From the NCBI RefSeq assembly GCF_016654005.1, contig NZ_JAEPWN010000001.1, positions 248,001 through 312,000 on the forward strand: a stretch of 64,000 bases of DNA. The letters run 5' to 3'. The position numbers and the translations under genes are program-made. This stretch comes from Brevundimonas nasdae (GTDB taxonomy: Bacteria > Pseudomonadota > Alphaproteobacteria > Caulobacterales > Caulobacteraceae). This document shows positions 1 to 7,771 of the stretch, one piece after another; the first letter of the stretch is position 1; each line of letters begins with the position of its first letter. The notes under the pieces were generated by a model, which was given only the letters and a program-made list of their open reading frames with translations, did no database searches and was not told the origin of the DNA.

Positions 1-887
1 TGGATCGCCTCCAGTTCGTCGCCGAACAGGCTGATGCGCCAGGCGCGGTCCTCAAGGTGGACCGGGAAGATCTCGATCACGTCGCCGCGTTTCCTGAACA
101 TGCCCCGGTCGAAGTTCAGGTCGTTGCGCTTGTACTGCAGCGCGATCAGGTCGGCCCGCAGCTTGGCCTCGTCGATCGTGTCCCCGACCTTCAGGCTGAA
201 GGTCATGGCGGTGTAGGTCTCCACCGACCCGATGCCGTAAATGCAGCTGACCGAGGCGACCACGATCACATCGTCCCGCTCCAGAATCGCCCGCGTCGCC
301 GAGTGCCGCATCCGGTCGATCTGCTCGTTTATTGACGAGTCTTTTTCGATGTAAGTGTCTGTTCTTGGGACATAAGCTTCCGGTTGATAATAGTCATAAT
401 AGCTGACGAAATATTCGACCGCATTGTCCGGGAAGAAGGCCTTGAACTCGGAATAGAGCTGGGCCGCCAGGGTCTTGTTAGGGGCCAGGATCAGGGCCGG
501 GCGCTGGGTCTGTTCGATGACCTTGGCCATGGTGAAGGTCTTGCCCGAGCCGGTGACGCCCAGCAGCACCTGATCCCGATCGCCCGCCTCGGCCTGAGCC
601 ACCAGTTCGGCGATGGCGGCGGGCTGGTCGCCGGCGGGGGTGTATTTGGTCTCCAGTCGGAAGACGCCGCCCTTCTTGGTCCCCTCGCGCGAGGGACGGT
701 GCGGCGCCCAGCCCGCAGGCGCGGCGACCGGCTCTTCCGGCGTCAGGCGCGGGCCGGTGACCGGGGCGAACATCGGCATGGCCTTGGCCGGTTTTCCCGT
801 CTCGCGCACGAACTGCGCCGACGCCTCCTGCACGCCGGGGTTCGGCACATGGACGGGCTTGGTCGATTTCGAGGGGGAACGAGCCAT
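1..887 (-). CDS. uvrB: Excinuclease ABC subunit B, N-terminal part (runs off the window)
   Basis: UvrB is the damage-verifying helicase-like subunit of the UvrABC nucleotide excision repair complex. About 295 N-terminal residues are present; the gene continues beyond base 1. Walker A GVTGSGKT lies at about residues 110-117, followed by [14 protein letters not shown] and the beta-hairpin signature [12 protein letters not shown] near residues 164-175. The Walker motif sits about 70 residues later than in E. coli because of a low-complexity N-terminal extension ([14 protein letters not shown]). ATG 887 is the earliest possible start because an in-frame TAG lies four codons upstream. A LexA-type box overlaps the start codon, which suggests SOS control. 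A stretch of unusually AT-rich rare codons covers about residues 159-189. Confidence 0.95.
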   Translation of the reverse strand, partial: MARSPSKSTKPVHVPNPGVQEASAQFVRETGKPAKAMPMFAPVTGPRLTPEEPVAAPAGWAPHRPSREGTKKGGVFRLETKYTPAGDQPAAIAELVAQAEAGDRDQVLLGVTGSGKTFTMAKVIEQTQRPALILAPNKTLAAQLYSEFKAFFPDNAVEYFVSYYDYYQPEAYVPRTDTYIEKDSSINEQIDRMRHSATRAILERDDVIVVASVSCIYGIGSVETYTAMTFSLKVGDTIDEAKLRADLIALQYKRNDLNFDRGMFRKRGDVIEIFPVHLEDRAWRISLFGDELEAI

Positions 888-891
888 GAAC
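877..891 (-). promoter_or_regulatory. Candidate LexA (SOS) box overlapping the uvrB start codon
   Basis: On the reverse strand the sequence reads GTTC-ATGGCTC-GTTC, an exact match to the direct-repeat LexA box GTTC-N7-GTTC known from Alphaproteobacteria. It spans the uvrB ATG, so a bound repressor would block the start of the gene. The match is seen directly; binding is inferred. Confidence 0.55.
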
Positions 892-1259
892 GCAACCTAA
901 TGTGCGTGTCGCATGTCCGCTAGGATTTGGTTGCGAGCGGGCGCTTTGAAGCTGGATTGTAAAGTTATGGCCGTACAATCTGCAGTTAAGTAACGTTTAA
1001 ATAACGACGTAATATAAACCGAATCTGCCATATTATCGACTTAAAGTGGCAAATTAAGAATTTCCAAGGGCCAATTGTCGTCAAAAATGCCGCAGTTTTC
1101 CGACTAACGTTGCTTTCCTGACATATTTTTGTTGCCCACACTTCTCACGTTCCTTAGCCATCGAGGTATCAAAGGGGCGTTTCGCGAACATCGTTTTTTA
1201 GAACGGTGTTCGGATAACGTTGTGATTTCTGTTCGGCCTCATAAGCATTATAGGGACAT
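888..1259. other. AT-rich divergent regulatory region between uvrB and the TonB receptor gene
   Basis: These 372 bases hold no convincing gene and are much AT-richer than the flanks. They must contain the uvrB promoter on one strand and the receptor promoter on the other. Visible elements are a CtrA-type box at 986-1000, an inverted repeat CTTAA-N9-TTAAG at 1040-1058, and a short palindrome GAAC-GGT-GTTC at 1201-1211 close to the receptor gene. AGGG at 1252-1255 is the likely ribosome binding site for the receptor. No convincing -35/-10 pair could be assigned. Confidence 0.5.
986..1000. promoter_or_regulatory. Candidate CtrA binding site
   Basis: TTAA-GTAACGT-TTAA is a perfect TTAA-N7-TTAA full CtrA site, the recognition sequence of the cell-cycle master regulator of Caulobacterales. 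It lies 99 bases upstream of the uvrB start and about 260 upstream of the receptor start, so the target is ambiguous. AT-rich context raises the chance of a fortuitous match. Confidence 0.45.
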
Positions 1260-4259
1260 ATGAGTACTCATAAGAATTTCCTCCTAGGCTCCACGGTTGT
1301 TGGTAGTGCGGCAGCGGTTTCTCTGGCGCTTCTCACCTCGACTGCGGCCTTCGCGCAGACCGCAAATCAAGCCTCGACGCAGCAGGCTTCTGATGTGGAT
1401 GAGGTCGTTGTCGTTGGTTCGCGTCTCCGTCGCGACAACTTCAATGCGCCGTCGCCGACTCAGGTCGTGACGCGTGAAGAAGCGACCCTGCAGGGCTTCG
1501 CTTCGACAGCTGAAGTGCTGCAAAGCGCGGCTGTCACGGGCGGCACCGCTCAGATCAACAACTCTTACGGCAACTTCGTCGTGAACGGCGGCGGCGGCGT
1601 CAATACGATTGGCCTGCGCGGCATGGGGCCGACCCGTACCCTAGTCCTGTTGAACGGTCGCCGCGTTTCGCCGGCAGGTTCGCGTGGATCGGTTGGTTCG
1701 GCAGACTTGAACGTGCTGCCGACTGCGATGATTGAACGCGTTGAAGTGCTGCGCGACGGCGCTTCGTCCATCTATGGATCGGACGCCATCGCCGGCGTTG
1801 TGAACATCCAGACGCGCAAAAACTTTGAGGGCCTCACCCTCGAGGCGCAGCGCAACGAAACCATGGAAGCTAATGGCAATGGCGGCTCGACCCGTCTGTC
1901 GCTGACGGCTGGCGCCCATGGTGATCGTTGGCGTGCTGCAGGTTCGATCGAACACTATGATCGTGACGAACTGACGCTGCGCGATCGCGCTTTCACCCGC
2001 TGCCAAACCGATGGCTTCCGCAACAACCGTGACTTCATCGATCCGCTTACCGGAGAGTCGAAGTGCTACCCGCTGACCACGACCGGTTCGAACGGTGTGA
2101 CGATCAACACGATCGGCGCTGGTGTCGAAGGCGCGCGTGACGCAAACGGCAACCGCACCTTCCTGGGCACGACGGGTGTTGGTGCAGCTGGTTCGGTTGG
2201 AACCGTGTTCAACCGCTGGCGTCCTAACGCTGGCGTCAACACCGGCGTGATCGGCTTTGAAGGCGTCGGCGGCGGCGCGAACAACCTCAATGTTCGCGAC
2301 ACAACTGAAGACCGCAAGCTGAACACGTCGCTAATCTCGCCTGTCGAAATCACGACCATCTACGGTGAAGGCGGTTATCAGCTGCACGCTCTGGGCAACG
2401 CCGAGCTGTACGGCGAAGTGCTCTTCAATAACCGTAAGTCGTCGCAAACGGGTTACCGTCAGCTGTCGCTGGACTATGCCAAGGGCAGCCCGCTGATTCC
2501 GGGCAACCTGGCGTTCAGCACCTTCTCGGCTGACCAAGGCCTTAACAAGGGTCAAGATATCGGCGTTCGCGCCTTCATCGGCTTCGGCAACGACCACTCG
2601 TGGCAAGAGCAGAACTTCACGCGCGTCGTCACTGGCTTGAAGGGCGATTTCTTCCTGCCCGACTGGCGCTATGATGTTTCGGCGAGCTATTCGCGCTCGC
2701 GTTCGGAATATACAAGCGAACAGTTCCTGACTGACCGCCTGATCGAAACCCTGGACGTCGTTCGCGACGGAAGCGGTCGCTTCCAGTGCCGCCAACTGGC
2801 TACGAACCCGGGCTGTATCGCGGCTCCTGCTCTGACCTCTGACGTCATCGGCGGCAAGCTGCCGAAGGATTGGGTGGATTACGTCTTCCGTCCGGTCACC
2901 GGCGTGACAGAGTTTAATGAAACCATCGTCAGCGCCGGCATTGACGGTCCGCTGTTCAGCCTGCCTGCTGGCCAGGTCATGGGCTTCTTCGGTCTGGAAT
3001 ACCGTCGTTCGGAAATCGACGACACTCCTGGCCTGGATACCCAGAATGGCAACACCTACAACTACTCGACGTCGACCATCACGCGTGGGTCTGACTCGGT
3101 GTGGGAAGCCTTCGGTGAAATCGAAGCGCCTCTGCTGCGTGACGCGCCGTTCGCCAAGGAGCTGAGCCTGAACGCATCGTTCCGTTATACGGACTACGAC
3201 TCGTACGGCGACGACACGACTTACAAGATCGGTCTGGTCTATCGTCCGATTGACTGGGTCACGGTGCGCGGCACCTACGGCACCTCCTACCGCGCTCCTG
3301 CGCTGTTCGAGCAGTTCGTCGGCGCAACCAGCGGCTTCCAATCCGCCGCTCAGGATCGCTGCAACAACTATGGCGCGCCTGATGTAAACCCGAACCGTGT
3401 GGCGAACTGTAAGTCACAAGGTTTGGCCGATGACTTCACGTCGGTGCAGAGCATTCGTGTGATCACTGCTGGTGGCGCTGATGCTGGTCTTGCTGCTGAA
3501 ACCTCGACCAACATGACCGTTGGTTTGGTGGTGCAGCCGCCGCTGCCCTCCGGTTGGGGTAATCTGGCGTTCGCCGTCGATTACTACGAAATCGAGGTCA
3601 AGAACGGCGTTGACCGTACCGGTTATGGCAACATCTTGACGCGTTGCTATGACTCGAACCCGGCTGACTTTGCTGCCCGCAACGGCTTCTGCCGTCTGGT
3701 CGAGCGCGATCCTTCGAACAGCGCGCTGACTGTCTATGACAGCTACGTCAACCTGGCGACGGACATCGTTAAGGGGCTGGACTACACGGTCCGTTACCGT
3801 GTGAACGCGGGCCCGGGCACGGCGTTGTTCAACCTTGCCGTCACCCAGTACACGGAAATCTCGAACAAGCTGTTCGATGATGATCCCCTGGAAGACTACG
3901 TTGGTATGGTCAACAACCCGGAGTTCACCGGCACGGCTGATGTCTCCTACACGTGGGACAAGTGGCGCGTACGTTACGGTGTTGAGTGGATCAAGGGCAC
4001 CGATAGCTACGAGTACTACGGCTTGAACCCGGCTACGACGCAGTATGACCTGGATGTCGGCGATTACTGGCTGCATAACGCTTCGGTCCAATATTCGGGC
4101 CAAGGCTGGACGCTGACCGCTGGCGTTCGCAACATCTTCAACGAAGATCCCCCCACCATCTCGGCGGGCGTGTACAACCGGGTCGGCAACGCTCCGCTGT
4201 ACTCGGGCTACGACTACCTGGGCCGCACGGCCTTCCTGAACGTGACGAAGTCCTTCTAA
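1260..4259 (+). CDS. TonB-dependent outer-membrane receptor
   Basis: A 999-residue outer-membrane importer powered by TonB/ExbBD; the substrate cannot be told from sequence. A signal peptide ends at about residue 32 (STAAFAQ), followed by a TonB-box-like DEVVVVGSRLRR, a plug domain at about 55-175 (TRTLVLLNGRR, VEVLRDGASSIYGSDAIAGVVNI), and a long beta-barrel ending in NVTKSF with the terminal Phe typical of outer-membrane barrels. Several Cys pairs occur in predicted loops. Codon use favours GCT, GTT and GGT far more than neighbouring genes, consistent with high expression. It stands alone, with an AT-rich upstream region and a strong terminator behind it. Confidence 0.93.
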   Translation: MSTHKNFLLGSTVVGSAAAVSLALLTSTAAFAQTANQASTQQASDVDEVVVVGSRLRRDNFNAPSPTQVVTREEATLQGFASTAEVLQSAAVTGGTAQINNSYGNFVVNGGGGVNTIGLRGMGPTRTLVLLNGRRVSPAGSRGSVGSADLNVLPTAMIERVEVLRDGASSIYGSDAIAGVVNIQTRKNFEGLTLEAQRNETMEANGNGGSTRLSLTAGAHGDRWRAAGSIEHYDRDELTLRDRAFTRCQTDGFRNNRDFIDPLTGESKCYPLTTTGSNGVTINTIGAGVEGARDANGNRTFLGTTGVGAAGSVGTVFNRWRPNAGVNTGVIGFEGVGGGANNLNVRDTTEDRKLNTSLISPVEITTIYGEGGYQLHALGNAELYGEVLFNNRKSSQTGYRQLSLDYAKGSPLIPGNLAFSTFSADQGLNKGQDIGVRAFIGFGNDHSWQEQNFTRVVTGLKGDFFLPDWRYDVSASYSRSRSEYTSEQFLTDRLIETLDVVRDGSGRFQCRQLATNPGCIAAPALTSDVIGGKLPKDWVDYVFRPVTGVTEFNETIVSAGIDGPLFSLPAGQVMGFFGLEYRRSEIDDTPGLDTQNGNTYNYSTSTITRGSDSVWEAFGEIEAPLLRDAPFAKELSLNASFRYTDYDSYGDDTTYKIGLVYRPIDWVTVRGTYGTSYRAPALFEQFVGATSGFQSAAQDRCNNYGAPDVNPNRVANCKSQGLADDFTSVQSIRVITAGGADAGLAAETSTNMTVGLVVQPPLPSGWGNLAFAVDYYEIEVKNGVDRTGYGNILTRCYDSNPADFAARNGFCRLVERDPSNSALTVYDSYVNLATDIVKGLDYTVRYRVNAGPGTALFNLAVTQYTEISNKLFDDDPLEDYVGMVNNPEFTGTADVSYTWDKWRVRYGVEWIKGTDSYEYYGLNPATTQYDLDVGDYWLHNASVQYSGQGWTLTAGVRNIFNEDPPTISAGVYNRVGNAPLYSGYDYLGRTAFLNVTKSF

Positions 4260-4284
4260 GGACTGCAGTCATCGTATGAGACTA

Positions 4285-4313
4285 GGCGGCGGACTTCGGT
4301 CCGCCGCCTTTTT
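4285..4313 (+). terminator. Rho-independent terminator of the TonB receptor gene
   Basis: A perfect 10-bp stem GGCGGCGGAC / GTCCGCCGCC closes a TTCG tetraloop and is followed by TTTTT, 25 bases after the receptor stop codon. Confidence 0.93.
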
Positions 4314-4347
4314 CAATTCAGGGCAGTACGGCAAGAGCGTAAAATTC

Positions 4348-4392
4348 TTGACTCCCTCATACAGTATGCCCCATACACTGTGTGTCGCACAC
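4348..4392 (+). promoter_or_regulatory. Promoter/operator region of the padR-type regulator gene
   Basis: TTGACT at 4348-4353 resembles a -35 hexamer; no -10 at ideal spacing is clear (TACACT at 4374 is 20 bases away). Two palindromes follow: CATAC-A-GTATG at 4358-4368 and GTGTG-TCG-CACAC at 4380-4392. PadR family members usually bind palindromes in their own promoters, so autoregulation here is likely but inferred. Confidence 0.45.
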
Positions 4393-4417
4393 TATGCGGC
4401 GCATGGAGTGGCGACGG

Positions 4418-4750
4418 GTGAGTCAGGATGAGGAACTGCTGTTTGAAAGCCTGCGGCTGGAGCTGCGGAGGGGGTCGCTGATCCTGGCGGTGCTGGCCAG
4501 TCTGAGACGCGAGCAATACGGCTATTCGCTGCGGGTCGCGCTGGGCGAGGCGGGGATCGAGATGGAGGAGAGCACCCTCTATCCGTTGCTGCGCCGTCTG
4601 GAGAGCCAGGGCCTGCTGGACAGTGAATGGCGTGAGGAGGACCGCAGGAAGAAGCGGTTCTATCGGCTGTCGGGGCGGGGCGAGGCGATGCTGGCGCGGC
4701 TGGCGACGGAATGGCGCGGCCTGTCCGCTTCGCTGGAGAAGATGCTGTGA
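4418..4750 (+). CDS. PadR family transcriptional regulator
   Basis: A short winged-helix DNA-binding protein of about 110 residues. The PadR core is clear: LRRGSLILAVLASL, YGYSLRVALGEAGIEMEEST, LYPLLRRLESQGLL and the wing RRKKRFYRLSGRGEAML. The chosen start is GTG 4418 because GGAG lies 10 bases upstream and related short PadR proteins begin just before the EELLFESLRLELRRG segment; in-frame ATG 4394, ATG 4403 and GTG 4382 are alternatives without a good ribosome binding site. It is translationally coupled to the following HAAS-type membrane protein, the usual PadR partner, and palindromes in front suggest autorepression. Confidence 0.88.
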   Translation: MSQDEELLFESLRLELRRGSLILAVLASLRREQYGYSLRVALGEAGIEMEESTLYPLLRRLESQGLLDSEWREEDRRKKRFYRLSGRGEAMLARLATEWRGLSASLEKML

Positions 4751-5877
4751 AAACGGAAAATCAGACGGGAGAGGCCGGGATGGATCTGGTGGAGCGTTAT
4801 CTGAGCGCCGTGGCGGCGCAACTGCCCAAGGATGTGCGCGAGGACATCGTCGCCGAACTGCGCGACGAGATCATGGGCCGTCTGGAGGCGCTGGAAGGGC
4901 GTCTGGGGCGGGCGGCGACTGATGATGAAGTCGAGGCTCTGCTGCGCGAGGTCGGGCATCCGCTGACAGTGGCGGCGCGCTATCGGTCCGGCCCGCAGGC
5001 GCTGATCGGGGCGGAGCTTTATCCCTGGTGGTGGTTCGCGGTGAAGGTGGCGCTGATGGTGCTGGTCTGCGTGACGGTGCTGGGCGCCGTGGCGCGGGTG
5101 GCGACCGGCGACATCTATGTCGGCAAGGCGATCGGCCAGGCGATCAACGGCTTCATCAGCGGCGGCTTCACATTGGTCGGGGTTCTGACCGTCATCGGTT
5201 TCTTCATCGAGCGGCAGGACAGGAAGCCGAAATTCATCTCGGAATGGCGGGTCAAGGATCTGGCTCTGTTCGAGATCGGCAATCTGGACGCCGAGACCTG
5301 GGGCGAGCGGCTGGCCAAGGGAGATTGGTCCGGGCCCAAGGCCCAGAAGGGCGTCGAGGTCCGCAAGAACGCCCAGATGTCGCCGGCGGCGCGCGCGGTG
5401 GCCAGCGCCATCGGCTGGACGGTGCTGCTGCTGTGGTGGACCAATCTGACGCCGATCACGCCGGTGCGGCCGCAGGATCTGGCGGGCGTGATCAGCGGCG
5501 TTGATTATGGCGTCATCCTGCGCGGCATTGTCGAGGCGGCGTACTGGCCCGTGATCGTCTTCGCCCTGGCGCGGATCGCCTTTGACATCACGCGGACTGC
5601 GACGGGATCGCCGGTGCGCCTGACGGCCTTGGGCGACCTGGTGTTCGCCGCGGCGACGGCCTGGGCCATGTGGTGGCTGTTCTTCCACTCGCCGCTGAGC
5701 CCGCTGATCTGGGTTCCGACGGCGGAGGCCTTCTGGCAGCGGGTCGTGGACCTGTTCCGCAGCGGCGACTTCCAGGTGGCGACCGTGATCATGATCGCCG
5801 TGGTCTGGGGCTATATCGCCGAGGTGTGGCGCATGATCAAATCGACGGCGCGGCTGATCGTGGGGCGCGAGTCCTGA
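4747..5877 (+). CDS. HAAS-type (PadR-partner) integral membrane protein
   Basis: The 376-residue product starts with the helical HAAS/DUF1700-like segment (LVERYLSAVAAQLPKDVREDIVAEL, read in pieces) that is common in proteins encoded beside PadR regulators. About five hydrophobic segments follow (WWWFAVKVALMVLVCVTVL, GGFTLVGVLTVIGFF, ASAIGWTVLLLWW, the segment near AAYWPVIVFALARIAF, and C-terminal helices). GTG 4747 overlaps the padR stop as GTGA and has GGAGAAG eight bases upstream; ATG 4780 is an alternative start. Probably a membrane sensor or effector controlled by the PadR protein; its biochemical role is unknown. Confidence 0.75.
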   Translation: MKTENQTGEAGMDLVERYLSAVAAQLPKDVREDIVAELRDEIMGRLEALEGRLGRAATDDEVEALLREVGHPLTVAARYRSGPQALIGAELYPWWWFAVKVALMVLVCVTVLGAVARVATGDIYVGKAIGQAINGFISGGFTLVGVLTVIGFFIERQDRKPKFISEWRVKDLALFEIGNLDAETWGERLAKGDWSGPKAQKGVEVRKNAQMSPAARAVASAIGWTVLLLWWTNLTPITPVRPQDLAGVISGVDYGVILRGIVEAAYWPVIVFALARIAFDITRTATGSPVRLTALGDLVFAAATAWAMWWLFFHSPLSPLIWVPTAEAFWQRVVDLFRSGDFQVATVIMIAVVWGYIAEVWRMIKSTARLIVGRES

Positions 5878-5888
5878 GCAGCCGAAGT

Positions 5889-5914
5889 CCGGCCCCGGCT
5901 GCAGCCGGGGCCGG
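5889..5914. terminator. Strong palindrome between convergent genes, possible bidirectional terminator
   Basis: A perfect inverted repeat with arms CCGGCCCCGGCTG and CAGCCGGGGCCGG lies between the stops of the HAAS gene (5877) and the convergent crystallin-like gene (5921). There is no T-tract on either side, so termination activity is inferred. Confidence 0.4.
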
Positions 5915-5920
5915 TGCAGG

Positions 5921-6523
5921 TCAGCGGATCGAGGAGACCCTGTTGGCCATGCCGACACGGTTCAGATCGCCGGTTGAGCGGCTGATCGTGGTGCAGCGTC
6001 CGCGATAGCGGGCGTCTTCGCAGATCTGAACCCGGCCGCGGATGACCCGGATCGAGCGGATATTGTCGTTGAAGCCGCGATGGTCGGCCAGATTGTCGAT
6101 GGGGTGGCGGATGCGAAGCTGCTGCCCGCTGTAGTTGGCGCGGGTGTAGGCGATGACTTCGAACGCGCCGCCGGACGGGGGACGCGGAGGCTCAGGCGGG
6201 CGTGGGCCGGGGCCGGGCGGCACGGGCGGGCGAGGACCGCCGCCGCCAGGACCGCAGCGCAGATAACCGTTGTCGTTGCGGATGTCGCTGCCGCGACAGC
6301 TGTTGGTGTCCAGGGTCGAGGAGACAGGCGCGCCTCGTTCATTGGTGCATTGGGCGCGCAGCAGATTGCCGTTCAGGGATATGCCCCGACAGGTCTGCTG
6401 GTACGAGCCGGGGGGAACGCCGCCGCCGGGCGGGCGGGGCGGACTGGTGCGTTGCTGGGCGGAGGCGCTGAAAGCCATCGCGGCGACGGCGCCGATGACA
6501 ACGAGATGAGGCAGGCGAACCAC
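5921..6523 (-). CDS. Secreted CVNH-like / beta-gamma-crystallin-like protein
   Basis: A 200-residue exported protein. A signal peptide (LPHLVVIGAVAAMAFSASAQ) is followed by a CyanoVirin-N-homology-like segment at about 38-92 (PPGSYQQTCRGISLNGNLLRA through a Cys-containing DIRNDNGYLRC), a Pro/Gly-rich linker (about 93-118), and a C-terminal beta/gamma-crystallin-like module at about 119-200 with the motifs YTRANYSGQQ, ADHRGFNDNIRSIRV and EDARYRGRC. CVNH domains often bind glycans and crystallin modules often bind calcium. GTG 6523 is used, with GAGGGAG seven bases upstream. The function is unknown; a surface or envelope role is inferred. Confidence 0.7.
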   Translation of the reverse strand: MVRLPHLVVIGAVAAMAFSASAQQRTSPPRPPGGGVPPGSYQQTCRGISLNGNLLRAQCTNERGAPVSSTLDTNSCRGSDIRNDNGYLRCGPGGGGPRPPVPPGPGPRPPEPPRPPSGGAFEVIAYTRANYSGQQLRIRHPIDNLADHRGFNDNIRSIRVIRGRVQICEDARYRGRCTTISRSTGDLNRVGMANRVSSIR

Positions 6524-6679
6524 GGCGTTACTCCCTCTTTTTTATGTGCAGACGGGGTGAGGCTATGCCTGTCGCGATCTGAGCGCGAATCGAATCTCGC
6601 TGGGCTTGAACATCGGTGCAGGCGATCCATGTCCGAAAACCGCGAGACATGAGGCGGGCGAGCGCCCATCTTGTCCGAC

Positions 6680-7771
6680 ATGGAACAGATGCTGGATCAG
6701 GAAGCCTGCTGGCGCGCCGTGGTGGCGCGGGACGCCCGGTTCGACGGGCGGTTCTTCACCGGCGTGCTGTCGACGGGGATCTATTGCCGCCCGGTGTGTC
6801 CGGCGCGGACGCCCAATCGCGGCAATGTGGTGTTTCACCCCACGGCGGCGGCGGCGCAGGAGGCGGGTCTGCGCGCCTGTCTGAGATGCAGGCCCGAGAC
6901 GGCGCCCGAGATGGGCGCCTGGCGCGGCACCTCCAACACCGTCAGCCGAGCCCTGGCCCTGATCGAGGCGGGGGCGCTGGATACGGGGGACGCCGATGCG
7001 CTGGCGGCGCGGCTGGGCGTGGGCGAACGGCATCTGCGCCGCCTGTTCCGCCAGCATCTGGGCGCGGCCCCGGTCAGCGTGGCCCAGACGCGGCGGGTGC
7101 TGCTGGCCAAACAACTGATCCACGACAGCGACCTGTCGATGGCCGAGGTGGCGATGGCGTCCGGCTTCGGCAGCGTCAGGCGGTTCAACGAAACATTCCA
7201 GGCCCTGTACGGCCGCCCGCCTTCCGAACTGCGCCGTCGCACGGTGAACGAGGCGCGCGGCGAGGCGGTGCGGATCAGTCTGGCCTATCGCCCGCCCTAT
7301 GACTGGGGCGCGATGATCGCGGCCCTGGGCGCGCGGGACGCGGACGACGAGGCGGTCGAGGCAGGCGTCTGGACGCGGCGCCTGACGCCGGACACGGACG
7401 GGACGCAGGGCTCGGTGTCGGTCCAGCCGGGCGCGGCGAACCGGCTGGCGGTCCAGGCGCGGGTGTCCGAGCTGAAGGCCCTGCCGGGGGTTCTGGCGCG
7501 GGTGCGGCGGGTGTTTGATCTGGCCGCCGACCCAGAGGCCATCGCCCATGACCTTTCGCACGATCCGGCGCTGGCGGCGGCGATAGAGGCGCGGCCCGGT
7601 CTGCGCCCGCCCGGAGACTGGATCGACGCGGGCGAGGATGCGCCCAGCGACCGGCTGGCGACGACGGATGCGGCCCTGACGGCGCGGGCGGAACACTGGA
7701 GGCCGTGGCGCGCCTATGGGGCGCTGTACTGGAACACGATCAAGGAGACGCGTGATGACGAAGCCGCTTGA
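6680..7771 (+). CDS. Ada/AlkA-type methylation-response protein with a truncated glycosylase domain
   Basis: A 363-residue protein that begins like Ada: the zinc/methyl-acceptor cysteines C36, C40, C67 and C70 match Ada spacing. An AraC-type HTH follows (about 85-185, ARLGVGERHLRRLFRQHLG), then the AlkA N-terminal domain (about 197-310, LAYRPPYDW and RVRRVFDLAADPEAI). At about residue 313 the sequence jumps from RPGLRPPGDW directly to an AlkA C-terminal tail (RAEHWRPWRAYGALYWN), so the helix-hairpin-helix core and LPGIG.WTA motif are absent. Full-length fusions are about 120 residues longer. Glycosylase activity is probably lost while methyl sensing could remain. ATG 6680 was chosen; TTG 6671 is possible. 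It overlaps ogt by 17 bases. Confidence 0.85.
   Translation: MEQMLDQEACWRAVVARDARFDGRFFTGVLSTGIYCRPVCPARTPNRGNVVFHPTAAAAQEAGLRACLRCRPETAPEMGAWRGTSNTVSRALALIEAGALDTGDADALAARLGVGERHLRRLFRQHLGAAPVSVAQTRRVLLAKQLIHDSDLSMAEVAMASGFGSVRRFNETFQALYGRPPSELRRRTVNEARGEAVRISLAYRPPYDWGAMIAALGARDADDEAVEAGVWTRRLTPDTDGTQGSVSVQPGAANRLAVQARVSELKALPGVLARVRRVFDLAADPEAIAHDLSHDPALAAAIEARPGLRPPGDWIDAGEDAPSDRLATTDAALTARAEHWRPWRAYGALYWNTIKETRDDEAA

Noticed and set aside
1201-1211. GAAC-GGT-GTTC palindrome read as a LexA site for the TonB receptor
   Set aside because: Alphaproteobacterial LexA boxes are direct repeats with 7-base spacing; this is an inverted repeat with a 3-base gap. Better left as an unassigned palindrome.
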